A stretch of DNA of 64,000 nt, taken from an uncultured Selenomonadales bacterium (GTDB taxonomy: Bacteria > Bacillota > Negativicutes > Selenomonadales > Selenomonadaceae). The translations under genes and the position numbers were made by a program. Shown here in pieces: positions 1 through 9,903 of the stretch. Under the pieces are notes generated by a model, which saw only the letters and a list, made by a program, of their open reading frames with translations, did no database searches and was not told the DNA's origin. The DNA is taken from assembly GCA_947304355.1 (NCBI GenBank), contig CAMZAX010000008.1, positions 1-64,000 of the forward strand, in the 5' to 3' direction. Each line of letters opens with the position of its first letter. Positions within the stretch are counted from its first letter, which is position 1.

Positions 1-1
1 G

Positions 2-535
2 CGCTACCTGCGGCAAATAAATAAGCTCTCCGACGAAATCGAAGAGCAACTGCGCACGTCAATGCGCAACTCGGACATCTTGCGGCTGATGGAATTGCAA
101 CGCGGTCTGACTTATTTTAACGCCTCGCTCCGCTCCAACGACGCGGTCTTTGAAAAACTGCTGCGCCTGCGCAACAACCGAACCGTCGAAGGAATTCTTG
201 AGATTTACGAGGAAGACGAAGAATTGCTTGAGGACGTTATCATCGAAAACAAACAGGCGCGCGAGATGGTCGAAATGTACAGCCAAATTCTTTCGCAGAT
301 GGCGGATATTTTTTCGTCGATAATCTCGAACAATCAGAACATGGTAATGAAATTCCTTGCCGCCATGACGATTATAATCGCGGTGCCGACCGTCATTGCA
401 AGCTTTTTCGGAATGAACGTGCCCGTCCCGCTAAGCGAAAACCATTTCGGTTTCGTAATTGTCATTGTGATAGCGTTGATTGCGTCAATCGTTGCGGCGA
501 TAGTTTTCTGGAAAAAGCACATGTTTTGGGGTTGA
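2..535 (+). CDS. corA: CorA-family magnesium transporter, C-terminal part (5' truncated by window edge)
   Basis: Open frame from base 2; two C-terminal TM segments and the GMNVP motif (ASFFGMNVPVPLSENHFGF). Confidence 0.9.
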   Translation, partial: RYLRQINKLSDEIEEQLRTSMRNSDILRLMELQRGLTYFNASLRSNDAVFEKLLRLRNNRTVEGILEIYEEDEELLEDVIIENKQAREMVEMYSQILSQMADIFSSIISNNQNMVMKFLAAMTIIIAVPTVIASFFGMNVPVPLSENHFGFVIVIVIALIASIVAAIVFWKKHMFWG

Positions 536-538
536 AGT

Positions 539-2005
539 TCAAGCCTCGTCGGCGTTGTCGGCGGGGTTTTCTTTTGCTTCGGCTTCGGCGGCGGCTTGAG
601 CGGAGGCCTTGGCAGCTTCGGCAGCAGCAATTTCTTCGGGCGGACGATAATCTTTTTGCGGTTCCAAACCGGCGAAGGCATAAAGGAAGACGTATTCTTT
701 CGGCTTGAAGATGATGTTGGTTATGCCGCGAACTTTATACTTGAAATTGCGTTCGGCGTCGGGGTCGTCCATGTTGTCGCGGTATTCGTTGAGCAAATTC
801 AGTGCCGTGTCGAAGGGCGCGGGCGCGTCTTTTTTCGTGCCGAGCAGATTGTCGAACGCAAAGAAATCGACCAGCATGAAGAATTTTTTCTCCAGTGCAA
901 GATATTTTTCAATCTTGGCGGCGTCGGCACCCTGCGCTTTAAGTTTTGCGTAACCGTCAAGCCACTCGAAGAAATTGCTTATGATGTTGGCAATGCGTTC
1001 CTTGTTTTTGGCGAAAAAATTACAACGGCGGGCAATGCCGCTTATGCTGTGCGTGACGGCTTCGGCGATGTCGTCGAAGGGCACGCGGTCTTTGCTCCTG
1101 TGTTCGGAGTCGGGGTTGGTAACGTATTCAAGAAAGCTCATGTATTCAAACTGCGCCTTCGTGCGTTCGGCGTGCATTTTCAGTTCGTAAAGCATGTCGT
1201 TTACCGCGCCCATGCCGTGACCGAATGCGCGGAACATGCGCTTTTGTTGCGACTCGAAGAGTTGATTTTCTTCGTCGGTGAAGATTTCACGCGGCTCGTA
1301 TTTCGCGCCGAGGGGATTGATTGTGTCGCGCATTTCCGCCAAAAACGGTCTGTTCTTCATGCCGAAAGAGTTTATCAGCCTGAAAGCCTTAGTCGTGAGC
1401 TTGTTGACGGCAAGCCAATAGCGTATGGTCGACGAATCGGGGTCGTAGAATTTGTTTTCGCAGTTGACAGCCCATACGTCCATGATGGGGCTCAGTCGCG
1501 GCTTAATCAGCTTGTACTCTTTTCGGGGCATGCCGAGGGAGGTGTAGTTTTCGATGAACTGATTGCCGGCGACGACTGCTTCGCTGTAGATGTCGCGCGT
1601 TGCCGTGTTGAGGGTTTCGATTTCGGGGGAAGGCGGAATGAACGGCGAGCTGCCTTGGTTGTTCGGGTCGAATGAAACGTTCGGGTCGCCCTGGAACGGT
1701 TGGTAACCGCCTTTGCCGCGTTTTTTCCTTTTCTTGCCGCTGCCTTGTTGTGCGGGAGGCTGTTCGCCGGGCGCGTCGGGCGTTTCAGCGGACTGTTCGG
1801 GCACGGGCGGAGCAGGCGGCGGTTCGGGGGCGGGCGGCGGTTCGGGCGGCGCGGTGAATTTCGCTTTGAGCATGTTGTAAGTATCGTCGGTTACCGCGCT
1901 GAGCCGATTGCCGACTTTGATGCCCTGGCTCGTCAAAAATTCGATGATTTCTTTGTCGTCGCGCTCGAACTCCTTTGCAATTTGATAGATTCGCTTTGCT
2001 GCCAC
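539..2005 (-). CDS. Translation initiation factor IF-2 N-terminal-domain-containing protein with Pro-rich/basic linker and uncharacterised C-terminal domain
   Basis: N-terminus RIYQIAKEFERDDKEIIEFLTSQGIKVGNRLSAVTDDT resembles the IF2_N fold; PPAPEPPPAPP and KKRKKRGKGG linkers; no GTPase motifs. Confidence 0.75.
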   Translation of the reverse strand: MAAKRIYQIAKEFERDDKEIIEFLTSQGIKVGNRLSAVTDDTYNMLKAKFTAPPEPPPAPEPPPAPPVPEQSAETPDAPGEQPPAQQGSGKKRKKRGKGGYQPFQGDPNVSFDPNNQGSSPFIPPSPEIETLNTATRDIYSEAVVAGNQFIENYTSLGMPRKEYKLIKPRLSPIMDVWAVNCENKFYDPDSSTIRYWLAVNKLTTKAFRLINSFGMKNRPFLAEMRDTINPLGAKYEPREIFTDEENQLFESQQKRMFRAFGHGMGAVNDMLYELKMHAERTKAQFEYMSFLEYVTNPDSEHRSKDRVPFDDIAEAVTHSISGIARRCNFFAKNKERIANIISNFFEWLDGYAKLKAQGADAAKIEKYLALEKKFFMLVDFFAFDNLLGTKKDAPAPFDTALNLLNEYRDNMDDPDAERNFKYKVRGITNIIFKPKEYVFLYAFAGLEPQKDYRPPEEIAAAEAAKASAQAAAEAEAKENPADNADEA

Positions 2006-2033
2006 AGGTTATCACACTCCTAATAAAAAAAAT

Positions 2034-2555
2034 TTATTTTGATCGCCGAAGTTTCTCAAGCTTGGCGAAAACATCTGCGCCGATTCTGTCGCCGACTTCG
2101 TTGCGCTTGACGGGCAAAGTCACGTTGCCGAGATATTCTTTGCGCAAGTGTTGTTTGGCGCGCTTGACCGCCCGATAGAATTCGCTTGACGGGTGATGAT
2201 ACGCGCCCGCGCCCAGAATCACGGTTTCAATCGTCGCGTCGGAGCTTACGACGTGCACTTCGCGCCGTTTGCGAACTTCCTCGTAACTTAGCCGCTCAAT
2301 GACGTTGTCCGCCGTCTCGTTGAAGCCGCTGTAAATCACGCGGAAGAAGTCGTCGTAAACTTCCTTGCGTTCCTCGTCCTCGCTGCGTGCGGCATCGAAG
2401 ACCAAGGTTATGTCGAATTTTTCATACGCGCCGTATTCGTGCAGACTGCGAATCAGGAATTCACGCGCCGTCGCCAAATCGTCCATGTTGATTTCTTCCC
2501 AGACGTGAATCAGATTGTAGCCGTCAACGAGATAATGCGGTCGCTTTTTTTTCAT
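2034..2555 (-). CDS. NYN domain ribonuclease-like protein (YacP/Rae1 family)
   Basis: YLVDGYNLIHVW, LVFDAA, VVSSDATIE motifs; position next to rlmB/mrnC/cysS. Confidence 0.88.
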   Translation of the reverse strand: MKKKRPHYLVDGYNLIHVWEEINMDDLATAREFLIRSLHEYGAYEKFDITLVFDAARSEDEERKEVYDDFFRVIYSGFNETADNVIERLSYEEVRKRREVHVVSSDATIETVILGAGAYHHPSSEFYRAVKRAKQHLRKEYLGNVTLPVKRNEVGDRIGADVFAKLEKLRRSK

Positions 2556-3292
2556 TGCGCACGGCACCGCCGATTAAAGATTTCGTACATGAGCACCGCG
2601 CCCGCCGCCGAAGCATTGAGCGAATTGATTTTGCCGACCATCGGGATTTTTATCAGCAAGTCGCAATTTTCCCGCGTCAGGCGTCGCATGCCCTTGCCCT
2701 CGCTGCCGATAATCAAGACGATTGCGCCGGACAAATCCGCCTGCCGAAAATCAACCGCCGCGCCCATATCGGAGCCGACAACCTTCAAGCCGAGCCCGCG
2801 CAGATTTTTCAGCGTTTGAGCGACGTTGGTGACTTGTGCGACTTTGACGTATTCCGCCGCGCCCGCCGACGTTTTGAAGACTGTCGCGTTGAGTTGGACG
2901 CTTCGACGCTTGGGGATTATGACGCCGTGCACGCCGACAGCCTCCGCCGTCCGAAGTATCGCGCCAAAATTTTGCGGGTCTTCCAATTCGTCAAGCAGAA
3001 TCACGAACGGAGGCTCGCCCTTGCTTTCGGCAAGCGACAAAATTTCTTCGACGGTTGCGTAATTAACCGCCGCCGCCACAGCCGCAACGCCCTGGTGACG
3101 CCCGTCGCAAAGCCTGTCAAGTTTGTCGCGCTTTACGAATTCTACAACAACGCCCGCTGTTTTGGCAAGCGCAAAAATTTTTTGGACGGAGCCTTCGCGA
3201 CTGCCTTCCGCGATAAAAATTTTGTTGACGCTGCGTCCCGACTTCAACAGCTCGGTCACGGCGTTTCGCCCGAAGATTAAGTTGTCATCCAC
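2552..3292 (-). CDS. rlmB: 23S rRNA (guanosine-2'-O-)-methyltransferase, TrmH/SpoU family
   Basis: IFGRNAVTELL...LLDELEDPQNFGAILRTAEAVG...VLIIGSEGKGM...IPMVGKINSLNASAAGAVLMYE; start (GTG at 3292) inferred. Confidence 0.9.
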   Translation of the reverse strand: MDDNLIFGRNAVTELLKSGRSVNKIFIAEGSREGSVQKIFALAKTAGVVVEFVKRDKLDRLCDGRHQGVAAVAAAVNYATVEEILSLAESKGEPPFVILLDELEDPQNFGAILRTAEAVGVHGVIIPKRRSVQLNATVFKTSAGAAEYVKVAQVTNVAQTLKNLRGLGLKVVGSDMGAAVDFRQADLSGAIVLIIGSEGKGMRRLTRENCDLLIKIPMVGKINSLNASAAGAVLMYEIFNRRCRAQ

Positions 3293-3323
3293 CGTCAAGC
3301 CTCCTTGAGCGTAATGGATTTTT

Positions 3324-3722
3324 TCATGTCGAAGCCTCCCTGAACGCAAGCTCGCAAATCTCGTCAAGGCGCGTGAAATTTTTCCGCAGGAACAATTCGC
3401 CAAGCAAAGCCTCAAAGCCGGTGCTGGCGTGATATTCGGCGACGGTGACTTTGCGCGGCGCGTGACTTTTGGCGTTGCGTCCGCGGCGGAAGGTGTCGCG
3501 CTCGTCGTCGGTCAAGGAATTTTCTATCGCGTGATAGGTCTTTGCCTGCGCGGCGGCGGAAACGATTTGCGCGCTCAGGTCGTGCAGGCGCGTGACGTTG
3601 TGCGTGACGTGCAACAGGCGCGTGCGAACGTACAGATGAAAATAAGCGTCGCCGATATGCGCAAGAATCAGCGGCGACAAAGTTTTAATCTCGTCCGGCG
3701 GAAAGTTCAAGCCCTGTGCCAT
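3324..3722 (-). CDS. mrnC: Mini-ribonuclease III
   Basis: LAHIGDAYFHLYVRTRLL ... RRGRNAK ... STGFEALLGELFL; overlaps the end of cysS. Confidence 0.9.
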   Translation of the reverse strand: MAQGLNFPPDEIKTLSPLILAHIGDAYFHLYVRTRLLHVTHNVTRLHDLSAQIVSAAAQAKTYHAIENSLTDDERDTFRRGRNAKSHAPRKVTVAEYHASTGFEALLGELFLRKNFTRLDEICELAFREAST

Positions 3723-5239
3723 GTTGCACCGTTGGGCGTGTCTTCGACGATTATGCCCGCCTCTTTGAGCTCGTGGCGAATTTTGTCCGCCATAACCCAA
3801 TTTTTCGTGACGCGCGCACCCTGCCGAATGTTCAAGATGATTTTCATGAGCGCGTTGACAAGTTCGTCGTCGTTGGAAGATTTTTCTTCGTCCGCAGCTT
3901 CGACTGGCACGGGCTGTTCAAATATGCCGATAATCGACGCCATCTCCATGTAAATCGCCTGCACGCGCAAGAGAATGTCGCCGTCAATCGACACGGGCAG
4001 AATCTCGCCTTTGACGAACGCGCCGTAATAGTCGCCGACTTCCTTGGCAAGCTCGAACATGTGCGTTATCGCAAGCGCGGTGTTGAAGTCGTCTTCCATT
4101 GCCGCGTAGAAATTCGCAAGCAAACGTTCCGCCACTTCGACGAGACCGCCCGCCTGACTTACCGTTATCGCGAAATTTTTGTCGCCCGTGTCCTTGACGA
4201 ATTCACCGGCGTGAATCTTGCGCGCCAACGTGTCCAGCTGCCAATAAGCCCGCGCCAACTTGCCGAAGAATTCTTGCGACTCCTTGACGCGATCTTCGTT
4301 GAACTCAAGCGGATTGCGGTAATGCGTCTGCAACAACAGCAAGCGCACGACTTCGCCGGGATATTTCGCCAAAACTTCCGCGACGGTGAAAAAGCCTTTG
4401 TTGCGCTTGACCATTTCCGCATTGGACTTGCTGAGCTTCTCATTGCCGTCGGTTATGAAGCCGTTGTGCACCCAATAGCGCGCGAAGGAATTTTCGTCGC
4501 CGATAGCCGCCTGCGACTGCGCGATTTCGTTTTCGTGGTGCGGGAAGATTAAATCGGAGCCGCCGCCGTGAAAGTCGAAAGTCTCGCCCAAATATTTCAG
4601 CGACATGGCGGAGCACTCGATATGCCAACCGGGACGACCTTGACCCCACGGGCTGTCCCAATACGGTTCGCCGGGCTTTGCCGCCTTCCAAAGCGCGAAG
4701 TCCATCGGATTTTGTTTGCGTCCGTCGATTTCGACGCGCGCGCCCGCCATCATATCGGACAGCTTGCGCCCGCTGAGCTTGCCGTAGTTGGCGATTTTCT
4801 CGACGCTGTAAAACACGTCGCCGTTGTCAAGCACGTAAGCAAAGCCCTTGTCGACGAGCGTCTGAATCATCTTGATAATATCGTCCATGGTGTCGGAGAC
4901 GCGCGGGTAAAAATCTGCGCGGCGGATGTTGAGGGCGTCCATTGCTTTGAAGTAAGCGGCGATATTTTTTTCGGCGACATCCTTCCACGTGACGCCCTGT
5001 TGATTGGCGGTCTTGATGATTTTGTCGTCAACGTCGGTGAAATTTTGAATGTAACGGACGCTGTAACCTTCCTTGGCGAAAAAGCGGCGAATCACATCCC
5101 ACGTCACGAACGGTCGGGCGTTGCCGATATGCGGCTCGTTGTAGGGCGTCACGCCGCAGCAATAGATACTGACCTCGCCGGCTTTCAGCGGCTTGAAGAT
5201 TTCTTTCGTGCGGCTCATGGTGTTGAATACTTTAATCAT
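3707..5239 (-). CDS. cysS: Cysteine--tRNA ligase
   Basis: YCCGVTPYNEPHIGNARPFVTWDVIRR, GWHIECSAMS, HHENEIAQSQA, KLSKS motifs. Confidence 0.97.
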   Translation of the reverse strand: MIKVFNTMSRTKEIFKPLKAGEVSIYCCGVTPYNEPHIGNARPFVTWDVIRRFFAKEGYSVRYIQNFTDVDDKIIKTANQQGVTWKDVAEKNIAAYFKAMDALNIRRADFYPRVSDTMDDIIKMIQTLVDKGFAYVLDNGDVFYSVEKIANYGKLSGRKLSDMMAGARVEIDGRKQNPMDFALWKAAKPGEPYWDSPWGQGRPGWHIECSAMSLKYLGETFDFHGGGSDLIFPHHENEIAQSQAAIGDENSFARYWVHNGFITDGNEKLSKSNAEMVKRNKGFFTVAEVLAKYPGEVVRLLLLQTHYRNPLEFNEDRVKESQEFFGKLARAYWQLDTLARKIHAGEFVKDTGDKNFAITVSQAGGLVEVAERLLANFYAAMEDDFNTALAITHMFELAKEVGDYYGAFVKGEILPVSIDGDILLRVQAIYMEMASIIGIFEQPVPVEAADEEKSSNDDELVNALMKIILNIRQGARVTKNWVMADKIRHELKEAGIIVEDTPNGATWHRA

Positions 5240-5245
5240 TGGCAA

Positions 5246-5683
5246 TCACTCCTTAAAATTTTTTTCGACGTGGGCGCAAAGTTCTTCGGGCGTAAAAATT
5301 TTAACGGCGTCGTCGGTAAAGCCCTGCATGTTGCGCGTAACGATGCCGTCAAAATTATTCGATTTGGCGACGGCGTATTGAACGGAGTCCTCGAAGTCTT
5401 TCCAATCCAACGCAAAGGCGGCGTGAATATCCTCGGCGGTCACCTTAACGACGCCAACGAACTCGAAAAGTTCTTTGAACAGATTACGCACCACTTGACG
5501 ATTCTTCAAATTTTTGTAAGTGATGTAATAGATGTCCGTGACGGTCGACGCCGAAATAAAATTTTGGACGTCGGGATATTGTCTTGAAAGGGAAATTGCG
5601 CGCCGACTCATGAAAAGGAAAGGCTCGCGTTCCAAAAAAGAATCAACAACGACATTCGTATCAATCAGAAAGTTTAACGCCAT
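5246..5683 (-). CDS. PIN-domain protein, VapC-like toxin candidate
   Basis: [19 protein letters not shown] ... DFEDSVQYAVAKSNNFDGIVTRN; overlaps upstream antitoxin-like ORF by 23 nt. Confidence 0.82.
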   Translation of the reverse strand: MALNFLIDTNVVVDSFLEREPFLFMSRRAISLSRQYPDVQNFISASTVTDIYYITYKNLKNRQVVRNLFKELFEFVGVVKVTAEDIHAAFALDWKDFEDSVQYAVAKSNNFDGIVTRNMQGFTDDAVKIFTPEELCAHVEKNFKE

Positions 5684-5936
5684 AACGTTCCTCCAACCTT
5701 TCTCTGCGCCAATCGTCGAGAGTTTTCGATTTGTCCAAGCCTTCCAAGCAACCCGAAAGCCTGCCCCAAATTTCAGCGATTTCTTCTTCGCTCAAAATTT
5801 TTTTTGGCTCTTTGGGAACAGTGGGGTAAATCGTGACTTCCACGCGCTGATTGTCGGCGTAGTCGGGCAGGTCGATGATACCTTTCAAGTCGCGGGCAAG
5901 CATCTCCTTGCGGACGGTTTTCGGTTCAGCGTTCAT
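5661..5936 (-). CDS. Antitoxin-like small protein preceding the PIN-domain gene
   Basis: Approx. 91-aa ORF immediately upstream of and overlapping the PIN gene. Confidence 0.6.
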   Translation of the reverse strand: MNAEPKTVRKEMLARDLKGIIDLPDYADNQRVEVTIYPTVPKEPKKILSEEEIAEIWGRLSGCLEGLDKSKTLDDWRRERLEERYGVKLSD

Positions 5937-6783
5937 GTTCAACACTCCTTTTGGTTAAGTCAACTTTATTCGTCAAGGCGACTTCGATGGACGACGTGCG
6001 CATTGCCTCGTTAGAAATTTCTGCGCGGGCGGCGGCGAGTTCGGTTTCCAATTCGTTGACGCGCCGTTCAAGCCGTTGAATTTGACGGAGCGCGACTTCA
6101 ATCATTTCGCGGTCGGGGTCGGGCAAGATGTCATGATTCAAGTCAACGTCGATTTCCTCCATGAGTTCTGCGCGGACGTTCGGGTCGTGTTCGTCGTAGC
6201 CGCGAGCCCTGCACAATTCGGCGACGGCTTCGCGGTATTCGTCTTCGTTGTGGACGCGTTTGCCGTGCAAGACGACGACGCGTCCCGGTATACCGACAAC
6301 GGTCGCGTGGGGCGGAACTTCCTTGAGCACGACTGAGCCCGCGCCGATTTTGGCATGGTCGCCGACTTTGAACGAGCCGAGCACTTTCGCGCCCGTCGCA
6401 ACCACGACGTTGTTGCCGATTGTCGGGTGACGCTTGCCCTTTTCCTTGCCGGTGCCGCCGAGCGTCACGCCCTGATACAGCGTCACGTTCTTGCCGAGTT
6501 CGGCGGTCTCGCCGATGACAATGCCCGTGCCGTGGTCGATAAAAAGTCCGTCGCCGATTGTCGCGCCGGGGTGAATCTCAATGCCCGTCAAGAATCGGCA
6601 GAAATTCGACACCAGCCGCGCAGAGACAATCCAGCCGCGTGTGAAGAGGGCGTGCGAAATTCTGTGCAACCAAATCGCGTGGAGCCCCGAATAACACAGG
6701 ACGACTTCCAAGACGCTTTTTGCCGCAGGGTCGCGCTCAAAGATAACGCGAATGTCTTTCTTGATGCGCGAAAAAAAATTCAT
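5926..6783 (-). CDS. cysE: Serine O-acetyltransferase
   Basis: Hexapeptide repeats; [46 protein letters not shown]. Confidence 0.96.
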   Translation of the reverse strand: MNFFSRIKKDIRVIFERDPAAKSVLEVVLCYSGLHAIWLHRISHALFTRGWIVSARLVSNFCRFLTGIEIHPGATIGDGLFIDHGTGIVIGETAELGKNVTLYQGVTLGGTGKEKGKRHPTIGNNVVVATGAKVLGSFKVGDHAKIGAGSVVLKEVPPHATVVGIPGRVVVLHGKRVHNEDEYREAVAELCRARGYDEHDPNVRAELMEEIDVDLNHDILPDPDREMIEVALRQIQRLERRVNELETELAAARAEISNEAMRTSSIEVALTNKVDLTKRSVEHER

Positions 6784-6804
6784 TGCCGCCACCTCGACCG
6801 CTGA

Positions 6805-7275
6805 TTATTTGTTTAAGCTTGCTGTTGCGTAAGCTGCGATGCCCTGTTCCGTGCCGGTGAAGCCGAGACCTTCTTCGGTTTTCGCTTTCACGCTGATTGC
6901 GTCGAGTTCGATTTGCATAGCCGCCGCCAACCGTTCGCGCATGGGCAGGATATGCGGCGCGAGCTTGGGGCGTTGCGCCACGATTATCGAATCGACGTTG
7001 CCGATTGCGTAACCCTTTGCCGCGACGAGCGCGCAAGTTCGTTTGAGCAGTTCGACACTTGAGATGCCTTTGAATTCGGGTGTCATGGGGAAATGCTGTC
7101 CGATGTCGCCGAGCGTCGCCGCTCCGAGCAGTGCGTCAATTATCGCGTGAATCAAAACGTCGCCGTCCGAATGCGCCTCAAGTCCGAGCGCGTGCGGGAT
7201 TTCGACGCCGCCCAAAATTAATTTTCTGTTCGGCGCGAGTTTGTGCACGTCGTAGCCGATACCGAATCGTGTCAT
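6805..7275 (-). CDS. ispF: 2-C-methyl-D-erythritol 2,4-cyclodiphosphate synthase
   Basis: RFGIGYDVHKL ... HSDGDVLIHAIIDALLGAA; KAKTEEGLGFTG. Confidence 0.97.
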   Translation of the reverse strand: MTRFGIGYDVHKLAPNRKLILGGVEIPHALGLEAHSDGDVLIHAIIDALLGAATLGDIGQHFPMTPEFKGISSVELLKRTCALVAAKGYAIGNVDSIIVAQRPKLAPHILPMRERLAAAMQIELDAISVKAKTEEGLGFTGTEQGIAAYATASLNK

Positions 7276-7958
7276 TTATTTTCACTCCGTAACAAAGTTT
7301 CGGCGACGCCCAAATCTTCGGGCGTCGTGATTTTTATGTTGTCGTAGCTGCTTGCCACGACCTTGACCCGTGCGCCGAGTCGTTCGACAAGGCTTGCGTC
7401 GTCCGTGCCCAAAAATTTATCGGCGGCGGCTTGCGCGTAGGCTTGCAACAAAATTTCGCGCTTGAAACCTTGCGGCGTCTGCACCGCAACGAGTTCACTG
7501 CGCGGCGGCGTGCTTTTGACGAAACCGTCAGCGTCGACGATTTTGATTGTGTCCTTCGACGGGACAGCCGCTATCGCTCCGCCGAATCGCTCTGCCGCGT
7601 CGATAACGTCGTCGATTGTCCGCGCGCTGATTAACGGTCTTGCCGCGTCGTGCACCAAAATAATTTCGGCGTCATCGGGCAGGAGTTTCAAGCCGTTGGC
7701 GATTGAATATTGACGTTCACTGCCGCCGACCGTCACGCGCCACGGTTTGAGCCCCGCCGTTGCCGACAAAAGCCCTTCGACCGCCGCGACTTCATGCGCC
7801 GCCACGACAACGATTAAAAAGTTCACGCGCCCGACCTGCGAAAAAGTTTTCAGCGTCCGAATCAAAATCGGTTCGCCCGCCAGTTCCAAAAGATTTTTAT
7901 TGACGCCGCCGCCCATGCGCACGCTTGAGCCGGCAGCGGGAAAAATTGCCGTAACCAT
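7272..7958 (-). CDS. ispD: 2-C-methyl-D-erythritol 4-phosphate cytidylyltransferase
   Basis: VTAIFPAAGSSVRMGGGVNKNLLELAGEPI; VHDAARPLIS; overlaps ispF by 4 nt. Confidence 0.96.
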   Translation of the reverse strand: MVTAIFPAAGSSVRMGGGVNKNLLELAGEPILIRTLKTFSQVGRVNFLIVVVAAHEVAAVEGLLSATAGLKPWRVTVGGSERQYSIANGLKLLPDDAEIILVHDAARPLISARTIDDVIDAAERFGGAIAAVPSKDTIKIVDADGFVKSTPPRSELVAVQTPQGFKREILLQAYAQAAADKFLGTDDASLVERLGARVKVVASSYDNIKITTPEDLGVAETLLRSENK

Positions 7959-7959
7959 G

Positions 7960-8766
7960 TCAAATCAGTCCGTAAGCGATAAGCCGCCGAATGCCGACCA
8001 AAACGCCCGCCTCGTCGTTACTCGTCGTCTCGAATCGGGAAATGCGTTTCAAATCGGGGTGAGCGTTCGCCATCGCGAAGGGGTAGCCGACTTCCTGCAA
8101 CATTTCGTAATCGTTGAGGTAATCGCCGAACGCCGCGCACTCGTCGCGTCCGAAGTTCATGACGCGTTGGATATTCTTGACCGCCTCGCCCTTGTTGATA
8201 TTCGGCGACATGACGTCAACCCAATAATCGGAGCTCAAGACGATTTTCAAGCCAACGCAGCTCGGCGCAAGTTTGTCGTAAATATTTTCCTTGGCTTTGG
8301 CTTGCGGGTCGAAGAACGCCAATTTCAGCGGGATGTCGTCAAGCGTGTTGAAGTCGTCGACAACGCCGTTGTGCGTGTAATATTTTTCAAGCTCGACGTG
8401 GAAAGCGGGCACGTCCTGTTCGCGGCGAAGGTAAGCATCATTTTTGCCGCAGTAGACGCGCAGGATGTTTGAGCCCAAAGATTCGCTCGCCGCCAAAATT
8501 TTGCGCGCCGCCTCGAAACCGATCGGGCTACTGAAAATTTCTTTGCCGCGATACATGACAAGTGTCCCGTTTTCGGCAAGGAATAAAAATTCGTCGCGAT
8601 ACTCCTCGAACGAACGAATCAGCGAAAAATATTGTCTGCCGCTCGCCGGCGCGAAGATGACGTTGCGGCGTTTGAGTTCCGCCATTGCCTCCGCGAAGCC
8701 TTCGGGCAAACGATTCGCGCTCGTCAAAAGCGTGCCGTCCATGTCGGAAAAAATTATTTTAATCAT
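7960..8766 (-). CDS. Cof-type HAD-IIB family hydrolase
   Basis: IFSDMDGTLLTS ... GRQY ... NINKGEAVKNI ... AFGDYLNDYEML. Confidence 0.9.
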   Translation of the reverse strand: MIKIIFSDMDGTLLTSANRLPEGFAEAMAELKRRNVIFAPASGRQYFSLIRSFEEYRDEFLFLAENGTLVMYRGKEIFSSPIGFEAARKILAASESLGSNILRVYCGKNDAYLRREQDVPAFHVELEKYYTHNGVVDDFNTLDDIPLKLAFFDPQAKAKENIYDKLAPSCVGLKIVLSSDYWVDVMSPNINKGEAVKNIQRVMNFGRDECAAFGDYLNDYEMLQEVGYPFAMANAHPDLKRISRFETTSNDEAGVLVGIRRLIAYGLI

Positions 8767-8865
8767 CGCGTTGCCTCCTAAAAATTATGTGGCGATTGTA
8801 TCACGCGCAACATTTATTTGCAAAATTCGCGGCGGGAATTTAAACTCTCGGCGGGAGATGATAAC

Positions 8866-9903
8866 TTGCGTAAAAAAAATTTATTCGGGCTCACGCTCGA
8901 CGAACTGATTGACGAACTCGCGCCGTTGCCGAAGTTTCGCGCAAAACAAATCGCCGCGCAGATTTACAAGCACGGCGTGAAAAATTTCGACGACATGAAC
9001 GATTTGCCCAAGACGATGCGGGCGGAACTCAAGGCGCGTTACGAAATTAAAATCGCCGACGTGTTGAAACGTCTGGACTCGCGCGACGGCTTGACGACGA
9101 AATTTCTGCTCGCCTTCGCGGACGGCGCGGCTGTCGAAGTCGTCCTCATGCGCCACGATTACGGCAACAACGTCTGCATTTCAAGTCAAGTCGGTTGCCA
9201 AATGGGTTGCAAGTTCTGCGCGTCGACGCTCAAAGGTCTCGAACGCAACTTGACGGCGGCTGAAATGCTCGGTGAAATTTTTTTCGCGGAAGAATTCCTG
9301 CGCGGCGAAGGGCTCAAGCTCGATTCGGTCGTCGTCATGGGCACGGGCGAACCGCTGATGAATTACGACGCGCTGATTAAAATGCTCCGCCTCCTGCACG
9401 AAGACTACTGCTTGGGCATGAGCTACCGCAAAGTCACGATTTCGACGTGCGGCGTCGTCCCCGCAATAAAAAAATTACGCGACGAGAAAATTCCCGTCAC
9501 GCTGTCGATTTCATTGCACGCGCCCGACGACAAGCTCCGCAGTGCGCTCATGCCGATTAACTCCGCCTTCGGGTTGAACGGTCTGCTTAAAGCCGGCGAC
9601 GACTACGCGCAGGCGACGGGGCGGCGCGTCACCTACGAATACATTTTGCTCGGCGGCGTCAACGACACGGAAGAACACGCCCGACGCCTCGCGAAGATTT
9701 TAAGCGGGCAACTCGCCAATGTGAACTTGATTCCGTTCAATCCCGTCACCGAATGCAGTTTCGCGCCGCCGACCAATGCCGCCGTGAAAAAATTTTTCCA
9801 CTTCCTGAACACGCACGGGATAGGCGCGACAGTCCGCAAGGAAATGGGCGCGGATGTCAACGCCGCCTGCGGTCAGCTTCGTGCAAGAGTCACTGCCCGT
9901 TGA
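8866..9903 (+). CDS. rlmN: 23S rRNA (adenine-2503-C2)-methyltransferase, radical SAM
   Basis: SSQVGCQMGCKFCASTLKGL; VVMGTGEPLMNYDA; start TTG 8866 inferred after GGGAG. Confidence 0.95.
   Translation: MRKKNLFGLTLDELIDELAPLPKFRAKQIAAQIYKHGVKNFDDMNDLPKTMRAELKARYEIKIADVLKRLDSRDGLTTKFLLAFADGAAVEVVLMRHDYGNNVCISSQVGCQMGCKFCASTLKGLERNLTAAEMLGEIFFAEEFLRGEGLKLDSVVVMGTGEPLMNYDALIKMLRLLHEDYCLGMSYRKVTISTCGVVPAIKKLRDEKIPVTLSISLHAPDDKLRSALMPINSAFGLNGLLKAGDDYAQATGRRVTYEYILLGGVNDTEEHARRLAKILSGQLANVNLIPFNPVTECSFAPPTNAAVKKFFHFLNTHGIGATVRKEMGADVNAACGQLRARVTAR

Noticed and set aside
596-1675. 359-aa plus-strand ORF antisense to the IF2_N-domain gene
   Set aside because: No recognisable motifs; same antisense codon-bias artefact.
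3716-5587. Long plus-strand ORFs antisense to cysS
   Set aside because: Shadow ORFs of cysS and flanking genes; low-complexity residue composition, no RBS evidence used.
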